A DNA stretch of 64,000 nucleotides from Castellaniella sp041675725. GTDB lineage: Bacteria > Pseudomonadota > Gammaproteobacteria > Burkholderiales > Burkholderiaceae_B. The stretch lies in contig NZ_JBAYTI010000005.1 in NCBI RefSeq assembly GCF_041675725.1, positions 5,674 through 69,673 of the forward strand, read 5' to 3'. Position 1 is the stretch's first letter. Each line of letters begins with the position of its first letter. The position numbers and the translations under genes were made by a program. Under the pieces are notes generated by a model. That model ran no database searches, had not been told where the DNA came from, and worked only from the letters and a program-made list of their open reading frames with translations. Shown in pieces: positions 29,558 to 38,406 of the stretch.

Positions 29558-30610
29558 TTATTTCCAGGGCCGATGGTAGGCCCCCAGGGTATGCTGCTGG
29601 CCTTCGGCCACCTTGTTGAGTTCGGCCATCCAGGCGGGATGCACCGAATAGCGGGTCTGGCTGGCGCGGGCGTGGTCGATGGCCTGGCGCCAGACCTGGG
29701 TGACCTGCGCCACGTAGGCGGGGCTGCGCTGGCGCCCTTCGATCTTGATGGCGCGCACCCCCATGGCCATGAGCCGGGGCAGCAATTCGAGGGTGTTGAG
29801 GCTGGTGGGTTCTTCGAGGGCGTAGTAGTTTTCCCCGGCGACGTCGAAGCGCCCTTTGCACAGGGTGGGATACCCGGCGTTTTCGCCTTCTTCGTAGCGG
29901 TCGATCAGTACGCCATTGAGCCGCGAATCGAGCCCTTGGGGCGTTTGCTGCCAGCGCACATGCCGGGCCGGCGAGCACACGCCATGCGTGTTGGGGGATT
30001 CGCCAGTGGCATAGGATGACAGGGCGCAGCGCCCTTCGACCATGACGCACAGGCTGCCGAAGCCGAACACTTCGATTTCGACGGGCGTATTCTCGCAGAC
30101 CTGCTGCACCTGGGCCACGGACAGCACGCGGGGCAGGACCGCCCGCGCCACGCCAAAGTGCTCGTGGTAGAACTGGATGGCTTCGTAGTTGGTGGCCGAC
30201 CCCTGCACGGACAGGTGCAAACGCAAGCCCGGATATTGCCGGCTTGCATAGGCCATGAGGCCGGGGTCGGCGACGATCAGGGCATCCACGCCGGCATCGG
30301 CGGCCCGATCGACCGCCTGGCGCCAGAGTGGCCAGGCATCGGGCTGCGGGTACGTGTTGAGCGCCAGCAACACCTTGCGCTGGCGGTCGTGTGCATAACG
30401 GATGCCTTCGGCAATGGCGGCTTCGTCGAAGTTCAGGCCGGCGAAATTGCGCGCGTTCGTGGCATCGCGAAAGCCCAGGTAGACACAGTCGGCGCCGTGG
30501 TCGACCGCGGCCTTGAGGGCCGGCAGGCTGCCGGCCGGACAAACGAGTTCGAAGCGGGCATCATCGTGGTGGTGGATTACGCCGGGGCGTGCATGGGCAG
30601 CTGCAGACAT
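29558..30610 (-). CDS. ubiU: UbiU, oxygen-independent ubiquinone hydroxylation (U32 peptidase-like)
   Basis: A 350-residue U32-family protein nearly colinear with E. coli UbiU: ELVCPAGSLPALKAAVDHGA, GFGSLCVMVEGRCALSSY, ESPNTHGVCSPARHVRWQQT, and GYPTLCKGRF, with cysteines fitting the iron-sulfur ligands. The first 20 residues (histidine-rich) are an extension over E. coli. It partners UbiV just downstream. A near-perfect FNR box lies about 168 bases upstream with a CATAGT -10 candidate on this strand (30745-30750) at the right spacing, suggesting induction when oxygen is low. Confidence 0.96.
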   Translation of the reverse strand: MSAAAHARPGVIHHHDDARFELVCPAGSLPALKAAVDHGADCVYLGFRDATNARNFAGLNFDEAAIAEGIRYAHDRQRKVLLALNTYPQPDAWPLWRQAVDRAADAGVDALIVADPGLMAYASRQYPGLRLHLSVQGSATNYEAIQFYHEHFGVARAVLPRVLSVAQVQQVCENTPVEIEVFGFGSLCVMVEGRCALSSYATGESPNTHGVCSPARHVRWQQTPQGLDSRLNGVLIDRYEEGENAGYPTLCKGRFDVAGENYYALEEPTSLNTLELLPRLMAMGVRAIKIEGRQRSPAYVAQVTQVWRQAIDHARASQTRYSVHPAWMAELNKVAEGQQHTLGAYHRPWK

Positions 30611-30771
30611 GGGGCACTTCCAAAAAATGCGGCGGTCGGGAGGCGGCCGCCGGGCAACCGACCCAACTCACGGGCGCTTGCCCGCAGTTCGGCCAACCCC
30701 AAGGGTAACCCAGGCACATGGCCATTTCGCCAGATCATCAGCTACTATGCCTGTTGCAGGAAAATTAAACC

Positions 30772-30785
30772 TTAATCCGGATCAA
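30772..30785. promoter_or_regulatory. FNR/ANR-type box between ubiU and the DUF2249 gene
   Basis: TTAAT-CCGG-ATCAA matches the TTGAT-N4-ATCAA consensus at 9 of 10 positions. For ubiU, a -10 at 30750-30745 on the minus strand puts the box centre about 41 bases upstream of transcription start, the class II position. For the plus-strand gene the same spacing would fall inside the coding region, so activation toward ubiU is favoured. Confidence 0.7.
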
Positions 30786-30805
30786 GAATCACGCAATTCA
30801 CCCCC

Positions 30806-31027
30806 ATGACAGCCCCTGATCTCACCCTGGACGTGCGCGGATTGCCCGCGCCGCAACCGCTCGAGCAGTGCCTTGAGGCACTGACCGGGCTGCACCGCGG
30901 GCAGCAACTGCACATGCTGATCGACCGCGAACCGTGGCCCCTGTTCACCATGCTGGAAAGAGACGGCTACGAATACTGCTGTACCTTCGAGGACACGCAC
31001 TTCCAGGTTTCCATCTGGCACGCCTGA
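30806..31027 (+). CDS. DUF2249 protein
   Basis: A 73-residue SirA/TusA-like alpha-beta protein: LTLDVRGLPAPQPLEQCLEAL, then LHMLIDREPWPLFTMLERDGY and a final strand FQVSIWHA. The family is often encoded with denitrification and NO-response genes but no activity is firmly assigned. It precedes the heme-protein-like membrane gene by 3 bases, so the two should be co-transcribed. Confidence 0.85.
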   Translation: MTAPDLTLDVRGLPAPQPLEQCLEALTGLHRGQQLHMLIDREPWPLFTMLERDGYEYCCTFEDTHFQVSIWHA

Positions 31028-31030
31028 ACC

Positions 31031-32371
31031 ATGCAGCGCGCCCTGGATTTCGACAAGACCCCTGCACTGGGCGTGCCCCTGCCCTTTTTGCTGAACGTGC
31101 CGCTGTTCGCCCTATTGGCCGGGCTGCTCGCCACCTGGGCCGGGCCCGATTTCCTGGCTTCGCGCTGGTCGGGGCAGACCCTGGCCCTGACGCATCTATG
31201 GACGCTCGGGATACTCGGCAGCGCGATGCTGGGGGCCCTGCTGCAGATCCTGGCGGTGGCCTGCAACGTCCCCACCCCAGGAATCGGGCGGCTGGTGCGG
31301 TGGGTCCATCCGCTGCTGACCACCGGTACGCTGCTGCTCGCCGCGGGCTTTCTATGGTGGTGGCCCACAGCCTGGCTGTCGGCCGTCATCTTTCTGGCGG
31401 CTGCCTTCCTGTCGTATCTGGCTACCGTGGCGTGGGGCCTGTGGCTGCACCGCCGGCAAGTCTATCGGGGCGCTCGCGAAATCCTGGTGCCCGTGCGCGC
31501 CGCCCTGGCCTCTCTGGCCCTGACCGTGCTCTTCGGCGCTTCGCTTGCCGGCGCCCTGGGTCTGAGCCTGACCCTGCCGGACTGGCTCGGCAGTCATGTA
31601 CTCTGGGGCCTGGCCGGCTGGGGGGGCCTGCTGCTCATGGGCATGACTTTCCAATTGCTGCCCATCTTCCAGGTCACCGAAATCTATCCCAAGGCCATGA
31701 CGCGCTGGCTGCCGCTGCTGGTGCCCATCCTCCTGCTCGCATGGACGGCGCTGGACGCCTCCGAAGGCCTGCCGCGCCCGATGCGCGAGACGATCGAACT
31801 GATCCTGATCGCGTGCTATGCGCTCTGGGGGGCCACGACCCTGCAGCGTCTTTGGACGCGCAAACGCCCGACCCCGGAAGCCACCACCTTGTTCTGGTAC
31901 GTGAGCATGCTGTCACTGCTGGCCTGTGCCCCTCTGTGGATCTGGATGACGCACGGCCACGGCCCGCAGGCGTCGCTGGTGCTGGGGGTGGCGATCATCG
32001 TGGGCGTGCTGGGCTCGGCCGTCAACGGCATGCTGTACAAGATCGTGCCCTTCCTGCTCTGGAAACATGCCCAGGACTCGATCAGCGGGCCAGGCCGCGA
32101 CCCGGCCATGGCGCGGGTCTATCTCAAGGTGCTGCCCAAGATGGCCACGTACATCAGCGAAACGGCCGCGCAGGCACAATGGGCGGCGCATTTGGCGATG
32201 ACACTGGGCTGGCTGCTGGCCGCAGCCGGCTGGCAGCCGGCACGCCACGCCGCCGGCCCCCTGCTGATCCTCTCGGCCCTGTTGCTCGCCTTCAACCTGG
32301 GGCGCGCCCTGCTACGGTATCGGCGCGCGGTACGGGCCGTGGCAGCCGTGGCGGCCGCCCATGCCCGCTAG
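31031..32371 (+). CDS. NnrS/heme-copper-oxidase-like multi-spanning membrane protein
   Basis: A 446-residue protein with about twelve hydrophobic segments. Conserved histidines sit at membrane positions (LTHLWTLGILGSAMLGALLQ, RWVHPLL, LWLHRRQ, PFLLWKHAQD), reminiscent of NnrS and heme-copper-oxidase subunit I relatives. Such genes typically accompany DUF2249 and Crp/Fnr regulators in denitrifiers, suggesting a part in NO or nitrite handling. That is inference; no catalytic function can be assigned. Confidence 0.75.
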   Translation: MQRALDFDKTPALGVPLPFLLNVPLFALLAGLLATWAGPDFLASRWSGQTLALTHLWTLGILGSAMLGALLQILAVACNVPTPGIGRLVRWVHPLLTTGTLLLAAGFLWWWPTAWLSAVIFLAAAFLSYLATVAWGLWLHRRQVYRGAREILVPVRAALASLALTVLFGASLAGALGLSLTLPDWLGSHVLWGLAGWGGLLLMGMTFQLLPIFQVTEIYPKAMTRWLPLLVPILLLAWTALDASEGLPRPMRETIELILIACYALWGATTLQRLWTRKRPTPEATTLFWYVSMLSLLACAPLWIWMTHGHGPQASLVLGVAIIVGVLGSAVNGMLYKIVPFLLWKHAQDSISGPGRDPAMARVYLKVLPKMATYISETAAQAQWAAHLAMTLGWLLAAAGWQPARHAAGPLLILSALLLAFNLGRALLRYRRAVRAVAAVAAAHAR

Positions 32372-32425
32372 GCGGCCCAAGTAACTGCGCGGGCGGCGTC
32401 CGGCCGGGGCCTCGCCGGCGCCTGG

Positions 32426-33064
32426 TCAGCCGCGATAGTCGCGCAGCCCCTGGGGATCGATGATGGTGTATTCGCGGCCGCGCACGCGCAGCAGGCCCTT
32501 GTCGCTCATGTCGCGCAACAGACGCGAGAAATGCTCTGGCGACAGGTTCAGCCTGGAGGCCATCACGGCCTTGCCGATTTCGATGCGAAACGATTCGCCC
32601 ACCAGGCCGCGCGATTCCTTCAGCAGCCATGAGACCAGCCGCTGCGGCGCCGTCTTCAGGGTATAGGCCTCTACGTCACCCATCAGGTTGTAGAGGCGCC
32701 CGCTGAGCCCGGCCAGCATCTTGCGGGCGATGCGCGGATTTCGGTCCAGCTGCTCGAACAAGGCGTCGCGCCCTACATGCAGCAACAGGGAATCACGCAA
32801 CGCGACTGAAGTCACGATGTAATCCTGGCCCATGAACATCAAGGCCTCGCCAAAGCCGTCGCCCGGGCCGATCAGACGCACCACCCGTTCGGCGCCGCTG
32901 CTGGACACGAACAGCAGCTTGACCAGGCCGTACATGACCACGTGAAAGCCGACACAAGGATCGCCGCGCTGGAAAATGACTTCGTCTCGCGCCACCTTGA
33001 TTTCCGTGGTCCCGGCCACGATAGGCTGCAGCTCTTCGGGCGGCAGTTCGTTGAATAACGGCAC
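32426..33064 (-). CDS. Crp/Fnr-family transcription regulator
   Basis: The cyclic-nucleotide-binding-like domain (PLFNELPPEELQPIV, GDGFGEALMF) and a C-terminal winged helix with the recognition stretch LNLSPEHFSRLLRDMSDKGLL are clear. No Fnr-type N-terminal cysteine cluster is seen, pointing to a Dnr/NnrR-like, possibly heme-sensing, class. The coordinates use a GTG at 33064, but the natural-looking sequence extends further upstream (AEERKREKRIAAFLAQ, to about 33160) without any ATG/GTG/TTG; the next ATG in frame overlaps the divergent gene by about 150 bases. Start unresolved, possibly a frameshift or a rare ATT start. Confidence 0.85.
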   Translation of the reverse strand: MPLFNELPPEELQPIVAGTTEIKVARDEVIFQRGDPCVGFHVVMYGLVKLLFVSSSGAERVVRLIGPGDGFGEALMFMGQDYIVTSVALRDSLLLHVGRDALFEQLDRNPRIARKMLAGLSGRLYNLMGDVEAYTLKTAPQRLVSWLLKESRGLVGESFRIEIGKAVMASRLNLSPEHFSRLLRDMSDKGLLRVRGREYTIIDPQGLRDYRG

Positions 33065-33160
33065 CTGGGCAAGAAAAGCGGCAATCCGTTTCTCGCGCTT
33101 GCGCTCTTCCGCGGTCCTTTGGGCGATAGACGCCGCGGACTTGCTAGAATCGTCCGAATC

Positions 33161-33568
33161 ATGATCCGCTTTCTGTACACCACCCTCGGGTCGGTGGCCC
33201 TGGGCCTGGGTTTCCTGGGGATTTTCCTGCCCTTGCTGCCCACGACCCCCTTTCTTCTGCTGGCCGCCTTCTGTTATTTGCGCGGCTCTGCTCGCATGCA
33301 TGCCTGGCTGATGTCCCATCCTGTCCTCGGTCCGTATATCCGCGACTTCCAGGAGGGGCGCGGAATCCCCCTGCAAAGTAAATGCATCGCCCTGGCGCTG
33401 ATGTGGCCATCATTGGCCGTGTCCGCCTGGATCATGCCAGTGGCATGGGCCCGCTGGCTACTGCTGATACCGGGCATCGGCGTCAGCATCTATTTATGGC
33501 GCCTGCCCACCCGGGCGGCCACACCCCGCCAGCCCACCCCCCATCACGATCAGATCAACCGTGAATAG
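33161..33568 (+). CDS. YbaN/DUF454 inner-membrane protein
   Basis: The 135-residue protein begins MIRFLYTTLGSVALGLGFLG and contains the DUF454 signature PLLPTTPFLLLAAFCYLRGS and HPVLGPYIRDF; three to four membrane segments. E. coli YbaN is of unknown function; relatives are linked to heme genes. TAGAAT at 33145-33150 is a plausible -10. It is divergent from the Crp/Fnr gene and its end overlaps convergent hemN by 19 bases. Confidence 0.88.
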   Translation: MIRFLYTTLGSVALGLGFLGIFLPLLPTTPFLLLAAFCYLRGSARMHAWLMSHPVLGPYIRDFQEGRGIPLQSKCIALALMWPSLAVSAWIMPVAWARWLLLIPGIGVSIYLWRLPTRAATPRQPTPHHDQINRE

Positions 33569-34977
33569 GTCGCTACGCGCGGCCGACGCACGTACTGATC
33601 GAACACCATGGCCAGGGCCCGCACGAACACGCGCCCCTTGGGCAGGATCCGCAGGCCCTGGTCATCGACCACCAGCAGGCCCGACTGCACCTGGGGCTGG
33701 AGCTGCTGCAGTTCGGCCGCGAAGTGCTTGGTAAAGGATACGCCATGCGTGCGCTCGAAGTGCGCAAAATCGATCGGCATACTGCACATGATGGCCATGA
33801 TGACCGCGCGGCGCAAGGCATCTTCCGGACTCAGGTCGAAGCCCTTGGCGGTGGGCAGCAGACCCTGAGTGACCCGGTCTGTGTAGGCATTCAGAGAGTG
33901 ATGATTCTGCACGTAAGCGTTGCCGACCTTGCCGATGGCCGAAATCCCGAAACCGACCAAATCACATTCGGCGCGAGTCGTATAGCCCTGGAAATTTCGG
34001 TGCAGCCCCAGGTTGAGCCGGGCGCGGTTCAGTTCGTCGTCCGGCTTGGCGAAATGATCCAGCCCAATGTAGACATACCCCGCATCGAGCAACCGCCTGA
34101 CCGACATCAGAAAGATCTGCAGGCGGGTGTCGGCCGACGGCAGATCTTCGGCGCGAATGAGCCGCTGTGATTTGAAGCGATCGGGCAGATGCGCATAGTT
34201 GTACAGTGCGATGCGATCGGGCGAGAGCTCGATCAGCTGGTCGAGCGTGCGCCCGAAGGTGACCAGGGTCTGCTTGGGCAAGCCATAGATCAGATCGGCG
34301 TTGATGGACTGGAAACCGTTGTCCCGGCTGGCCTGAAGGGCCACGCGCACCATGTCGTATGGCTGGATCCGGTTGACCGCCGCCTGCACGTCGGGGTCGA
34401 AATCCTGCACGCCGAAGCTGGTGCGGTTGAAACCCAGCCCGGCCAGCATGGCCAGGGAATCCGGCGTGACCGTGCGTGGATCGATTTCGACCCCCAGCTC
34501 CGCATCTGGGGAAAAATCGAAATGGCGGCGCAGGTGATCCATGAGGCTGCCGAGCTCGGCTGCGCTCAGGAAGGTGGGCGTGCCTCCGCCCAGGTGCAGC
34601 TGCACGGCCTGCCGATGCGAACCCAGGTGGGGATCGAGCAGATCCATTTCCTGGAACAAGACCTGCAGATATTCGGCCGAGCGGCTGTGATCCCGGGTGA
34701 TGATCTTGTTGCAGGCGCAAAAATAGCAGAGGGATTCGCAGAATGGCAGGTGCACGTACACGGACAGGGGCACGGCCCGCGGCGCCGCCGCCCGCTGGGC
34801 CAGGTGTTCAATGTAGCGCTCGGCCTCGTAGCTCTGCTGAAAACGATCCGCCGTCGGGTAGGACGTGTACCGGGGCCCGGACTGATCGAAGCGACGAATC
34901 AGGGTTTCGGAGATTTCCAGGTCTGCGAACGCTTCGAGCGAAGCGCCAGAAAAGTCGGTGGCAAGTAGAGACGACAT
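33550..34977 (-). CDS. hemN: Oxygen-independent coproporphyrinogen III dehydrogenase
   Basis: A 475-residue radical SAM enzyme of heme biosynthesis. The cluster motif is CESLCYFCAC, with the HemN-specific fourth cysteine, inside SVYVHLPFCESLCYFC; HLGGGTPTFL and the YIGLDHFAKPDDEL segment confirm the bona fide HemN branch, unlike HemW-type proteins. It works when oxygen is limiting. The start MSSLLATDF is preceded by GGGA; a longer start is possible. An FNR box lies about 115 bases upstream. Confidence 0.95.
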   Translation of the reverse strand: MSSLLATDFSGASLEAFADLEISETLIRRFDQSGPRYTSYPTADRFQQSYEAERYIEHLAQRAAAPRAVPLSVYVHLPFCESLCYFCACNKIITRDHSRSAEYLQVLFQEMDLLDPHLGSHRQAVQLHLGGGTPTFLSAAELGSLMDHLRRHFDFSPDAELGVEIDPRTVTPDSLAMLAGLGFNRTSFGVQDFDPDVQAAVNRIQPYDMVRVALQASRDNGFQSINADLIYGLPKQTLVTFGRTLDQLIELSPDRIALYNYAHLPDRFKSQRLIRAEDLPSADTRLQIFLMSVRRLLDAGYVYIGLDHFAKPDDELNRARLNLGLHRNFQGYTTRAECDLVGFGISAIGKVGNAYVQNHHSLNAYTDRVTQGLLPTAKGFDLSPEDALRRAVIMAIMCSMPIDFAHFERTHGVSFTKHFAAELQQLQPQVQSGLLVVDDQGLRILPKGRVFVRALAMVFDQYVRRPRVATYSRLI

Positions 34978-35090
34978 GGCTGAAGTTCCCGGGCGAATAC
35001 CAAACGCGCCCACGCCAAGGCCGACGTGTGCGCCAAACGCCTCATTGTCGTGCATCCGCGCCCGACTGCGTGAAGGAATGGGCGCAAGTC

Positions 35091-35104
35091 TTGACTCAGA
35101 TCAA
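35091..35104. promoter_or_regulatory. FNR/ANR-type box upstream of hemN
   Basis: TTGAC-TCAG-ATCAA matches the FNR consensus at 9 of 10 positions. On the minus strand a GACAAT -10 candidate (35049-35044) places the box near -61 relative to the hemN start of transcription, a usual class I position. A CATATT at 35122-35127 on the other strand could also make it relevant for the Mrp operon. Confidence 0.7.
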
Positions 35105-35167
35105 ACGGCATCTTCGCGTATCATATTCGCCTGGTGCTTTCTCTTTCATGCGCATACGACCCGAACC

Positions 35168-38062
35168 ATGCTTCTGACGTTGATCCTGGCGATCCCTTTT
35201 GCCGGCGGCCTGTGTGCAGCCCTGTTGCCGGCAACCGCCAGGCGCGCCGGGGCCTGGCTCGCCGGGGGCAGCGCGCTGCTGTGCCTGCTGCTGGCGCTGA
35301 TCCTGACCCCCGACGTCGCGGCCGACGGCATGGTCAAGCTCAGTCTGCCATGGATCCCGATCCAGGGGGTCGACCTGACCTTGCGCATGGATGGCTATGC
35401 ATGGCTGTTCGTGGTGATCATTTCGGCCCTGGGCGGGCTGATCGCCCTGTACGCCCATTATTACCTGTCGGCGCGCGATCCGGTACCACGCTTCTTCGCG
35501 TTCCTGTTGAGCTTCATGGGCGCCATGCTGGGCATCGTGCTGTCGGGCAATCTCATCCAACTGCTGGTGTTCTGGGAGTTCACCAGCCTGTCGTCCTTCA
35601 TGCTGATCGGCTATTGGTCACATCGCATGGATGCCCGGCGTGGCGCCCGCATGGCGCTGCTCATCACCGGCAGCGGTGGTTTCTGCCTGCTGGCCAGCAT
35701 GCTCATCATCGGCCATATCGTCGGCAGCTACGATCTGGATGCCGTCCTGGCGGCCGCCCCACTGATCCGCAACCACCGCTGGTATCCGATACTGCTCGTG
35801 CTGCTGGCGCTGGGCGCCCTCACCAAAAGCGCCCAGTTTCCTTTCCATTTTTGGCTGCCGAACGCCATGGCCGCCCCCACGCCCGTATCCGCCTATCTGC
35901 ACTCGGCCACCATGGTCAAGGCCGGGGTCTTCCTGCTGGCGCGCTTCTGGCCGATTTTTTCCGGTACGGACTGGTGGACCTGGATCATCGGCGGCGCAGG
36001 GCTGTGCTCGCTGCTGCTGGGGGCCTACGCGGCCACCTTCCAGCGCGATATGAAAGGGGTCCTGGCCTACTCGACCATCAGCCATCTGGGGTTGATCACA
36101 CTGCTGCTGGGGATGAACAGCCGCCTGGCCCTGGTGGCCGCCATCTTCCACATCGTCAATCACGCCACATTCAAGGCCTCGCTATTCATGGCGGCCGGCA
36201 TCGTGGATCACGAAACCGGCACCCGCGACCTGACCCGCCTGTCGGGCCTGCGCCAGGCCATGCCCCTGACCGCCACCCTGGCGATGGTCTCGGCGGCCGC
36301 CATGGCCGGGGTGCCGTTGCTGAACGGTTTTCTATCCAAAGAAATGTTTTTTGCGGAAACCGTGTTCATCACCGGGCACTGGATCACCCGCTGGGGCCTG
36401 GCCACGGCGGCGGTGATCGCCGGCGCCTTCAGCGTGGCGTATTCGCTGCGCTTCATCCTGCAGGTGTTCTTTGGCCCACCGGCCACCGATCTCCCCCACA
36501 CCCCCCATGATCCAGATCGCATGATGCTCATCCCCTGCGCGATCCTGGTGTTTTTCTGCCTGGCCATCGGCATGGCACCCGGGGTGTTCGTCAAGCCCGT
36601 GCTCGAGCTCGTGATGCAGGCCTTGCTGGGCGAGCGGGTCCCCGCATTCAACCTGCAGCTGTGGCATGGGGTCAATCTGCCGCTGCTCATGAGCCTGATT
36701 GCCACGGGCGGCGGCATCCTCATTTATGCCGCCCTGCGCGGCTACGACCGGCGCAGGCCGGGCCAAGTGCCTTTCATCTACCGCTTCGATGGCCGGCAAA
36801 GCTTCGAGCTCTGGCTCGAGGCTCTGGATGCCGGCGCCGCCCGCCTGATGCTGTGGCTGCAGACCCAGCGCCTGCAACCCCAGGTCCTGCTGCTGATTCT
36901 ATGCACGCTGACGGTGGCCCTGCTGCCCCTGATGCAGTCCTCCTGGTGGCCGCAGCATGCCCGGTCCACGCCGACCCAATGGTCGTTTGCGCTGATGTGG
37001 CTGGCCGGCAGCGCGTGCGCCATCATGGCGGCGTACCAGGCCAAATATCACCGGATCGCGTCCTTGATGCTGGCGAGTGCGGCGGGGCTGGTCACCTGCA
37101 TCACCTTCGCCTGGCTGTCAGCCCCCGACCTGGCGCTTACGCAGCTGACGGTGGAAGTGGTCACGACGATTCTGATCCTGCTCGGGCTGCGCTGGCTGCC
37201 GCCGCGCATCGAAGAGTTCCCCGGCCCCACGCGCCAGCGTACCCTGTGGCGCCGGCGCCGCGATTTCACGGTGGCCACCCTGGCTGGCACAGCCATGGCC
37301 CTGATGGCCTGGGTCATGATGACCCGCCCCGCGGCCCGGCACAGCATCGCCCACTATTTCGTTGAGCAGGCCTGGCCCCTGGGGGGCGGCGCCAACGTGG
37401 TCAACGTGATCCTGGTCGATTTCCGCGCCTTCGATACATTTGGCGAAATTACGGTCGTAGGCATCGTCGCCCTCAGTGTATACGCCCTGCTGCGCCGGTT
37501 CAGGCCGCCCGCCGAGACCATTGCGGCGCCGTTGCGCCACCGCAACTGGAATGCCGAGACAGTGCGCTTCGAAGAGCCCGACATCCTCGCGCCGTTACCG
37601 TACGGCCTGATGCGTATTCCAGCGGTGCTGGTGCGTCTGCTGCTGCCCGTCACCACGATGATCTCGCTGTATTTCCTGTTCCGCGGCCACAACCTCCCCG
37701 GGGGGGGATTCGTCGGCGGCCTGATCATGGCCACGGGGATCATCCTGCAATATATGGTCGGCGGCATTCTCTGGGTCGAAGCGCGGCCCCTGATCCGGCC
37801 ACAGGCATGGATCGCACTGGGCCTGCTGCTGGCCGGCCTGACCGCCATGGCCGCCTGGTGGGCGGGCCAGCCGCTGCTGGCCGCCTTCGGCCTCGACCTG
37901 CACCTGCCCTGGATCGGCACCGCCCATCTGTCCAGCGTACTGCTCTTCGATCTGGGGGTCTACATGCTGGTCGTCGGCGCCACTGTCCTGATGATCATTG
38001 CCCTGGCCCACCAATCACTGCGCTTTTACCGTCAATTGGCTGAAACGGAAGCGGGGAGCTGA
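35168..38062 (+). CDS. mrpA: Mrp Na+/H+ antiporter subunit A fused to subunit B (PhaAB type)
   Basis: The 964-residue membrane protein starts MLLTLILAIPFAGGL. The first two thirds resemble complex I subunit NuoL (SLSSFMLIGYWSH, KSAQFPFHFWLPNAM, PVSAYLHSATMVKAG, ISHLGLITLLLG). The end carries an MnhB-like domain (FLFRGHNLPGGGFVGGLIMATG). Mrp antiporters expel Na+ or K+ in exchange for protons. The fused A+B arrangement is the PhaAB form common in Alpha- and Betaproteobacteria. First of six genes that overlap by ATGA or nearly abut. Confidence 0.95.
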   Translation: MLLTLILAIPFAGGLCAALLPATARRAGAWLAGGSALLCLLLALILTPDVAADGMVKLSLPWIPIQGVDLTLRMDGYAWLFVVIISALGGLIALYAHYYLSARDPVPRFFAFLLSFMGAMLGIVLSGNLIQLLVFWEFTSLSSFMLIGYWSHRMDARRGARMALLITGSGGFCLLASMLIIGHIVGSYDLDAVLAAAPLIRNHRWYPILLVLLALGALTKSAQFPFHFWLPNAMAAPTPVSAYLHSATMVKAGVFLLARFWPIFSGTDWWTWIIGGAGLCSLLLGAYAATFQRDMKGVLAYSTISHLGLITLLLGMNSRLALVAAIFHIVNHATFKASLFMAAGIVDHETGTRDLTRLSGLRQAMPLTATLAMVSAAAMAGVPLLNGFLSKEMFFAETVFITGHWITRWGLATAAVIAGAFSVAYSLRFILQVFFGPPATDLPHTPHDPDRMMLIPCAILVFFCLAIGMAPGVFVKPVLELVMQALLGERVPAFNLQLWHGVNLPLLMSLIATGGGILIYAALRGYDRRRPGQVPFIYRFDGRQSFELWLEALDAGAARLMLWLQTQRLQPQVLLLILCTLTVALLPLMQSSWWPQHARSTPTQWSFALMWLAGSACAIMAAYQAKYHRIASLMLASAAGLVTCITFAWLSAPDLALTQLTVEVVTTILILLGLRWLPPRIEEFPGPTRQRTLWRRRRDFTVATLAGTAMALMAWVMMTRPAARHSIAHYFVEQAWPLGGGANVVNVILVDFRAFDTFGEITVVGIVALSVYALLRRFRPPAETIAAPLRHRNWNAETVRFEEPDILAPLPYGLMRIPAVLVRLLLPVTTMISLYFLFRGHNLPGGGFVGGLIMATGIILQYMVGGILWVEARPLIRPQAWIALGLLLAGLTAMAAWWAGQPLLAAFGLDLHLPWIGTAHLSSVLLFDLGVYMLVVGATVLMIIALAHQSLRFYRQLAETEAGS

Positions 38063-38064
38063 AC

Positions 38065-38406
38065 ATGGAATGGATACTGGCATTGGCCATCGGCGTACTG
38101 GCCGGCTCGGGGGTCTGGCTGCTGCTGCGTCCGCGCACATTCCAGTTCATCATGGGGCTGGTGCTCATGGCTTATGCCGTCAACCTGTTCATTTTCGCCA
38201 TGGGGCGACTGCGGCTTGATGCGCCGCCAGTGATCGACCCTGAATGGGCGGATCCCGCCTTGTACGCGGATCCGCTGCCCCAGGCATTGGTACTGACCGC
38301 CATCGTCATCGGCTTTGCAACGACGGCGCTCTTTCTGGTGGTGCTGCTCGCCTCGCGCGGCATGAGCCATACGGACCACGTCGATGGCGAGGAACACCAG
38401 CCATGA
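38065..38406 (+). CDS. mrpC: Mrp antiporter subunit C
   Basis: A 113-residue NuoK-like protein with three membrane segments (MGLVLMAYAVNLFIFAMG is typical of MnhC, and the last helix LVLTAIVIGFATTALFLVV). It begins 2 bases after mrpA and overlaps mrpD by 4 bases. Confidence 0.93.
   Translation: MEWILALAIGVLAGSGVWLLLRPRTFQFIMGLVLMAYAVNLFIFAMGRLRLDAPPVIDPEWADPALYADPLPQALVLTAIVIGFATTALFLVVLLASRGMSHTDHVDGEEHQP

Noticed and set aside
34958..35167. Longer MrpA beginning at 34958
   Set aside because: The added residues overlap the hemN start and promoter region and do not look like membrane sequence.
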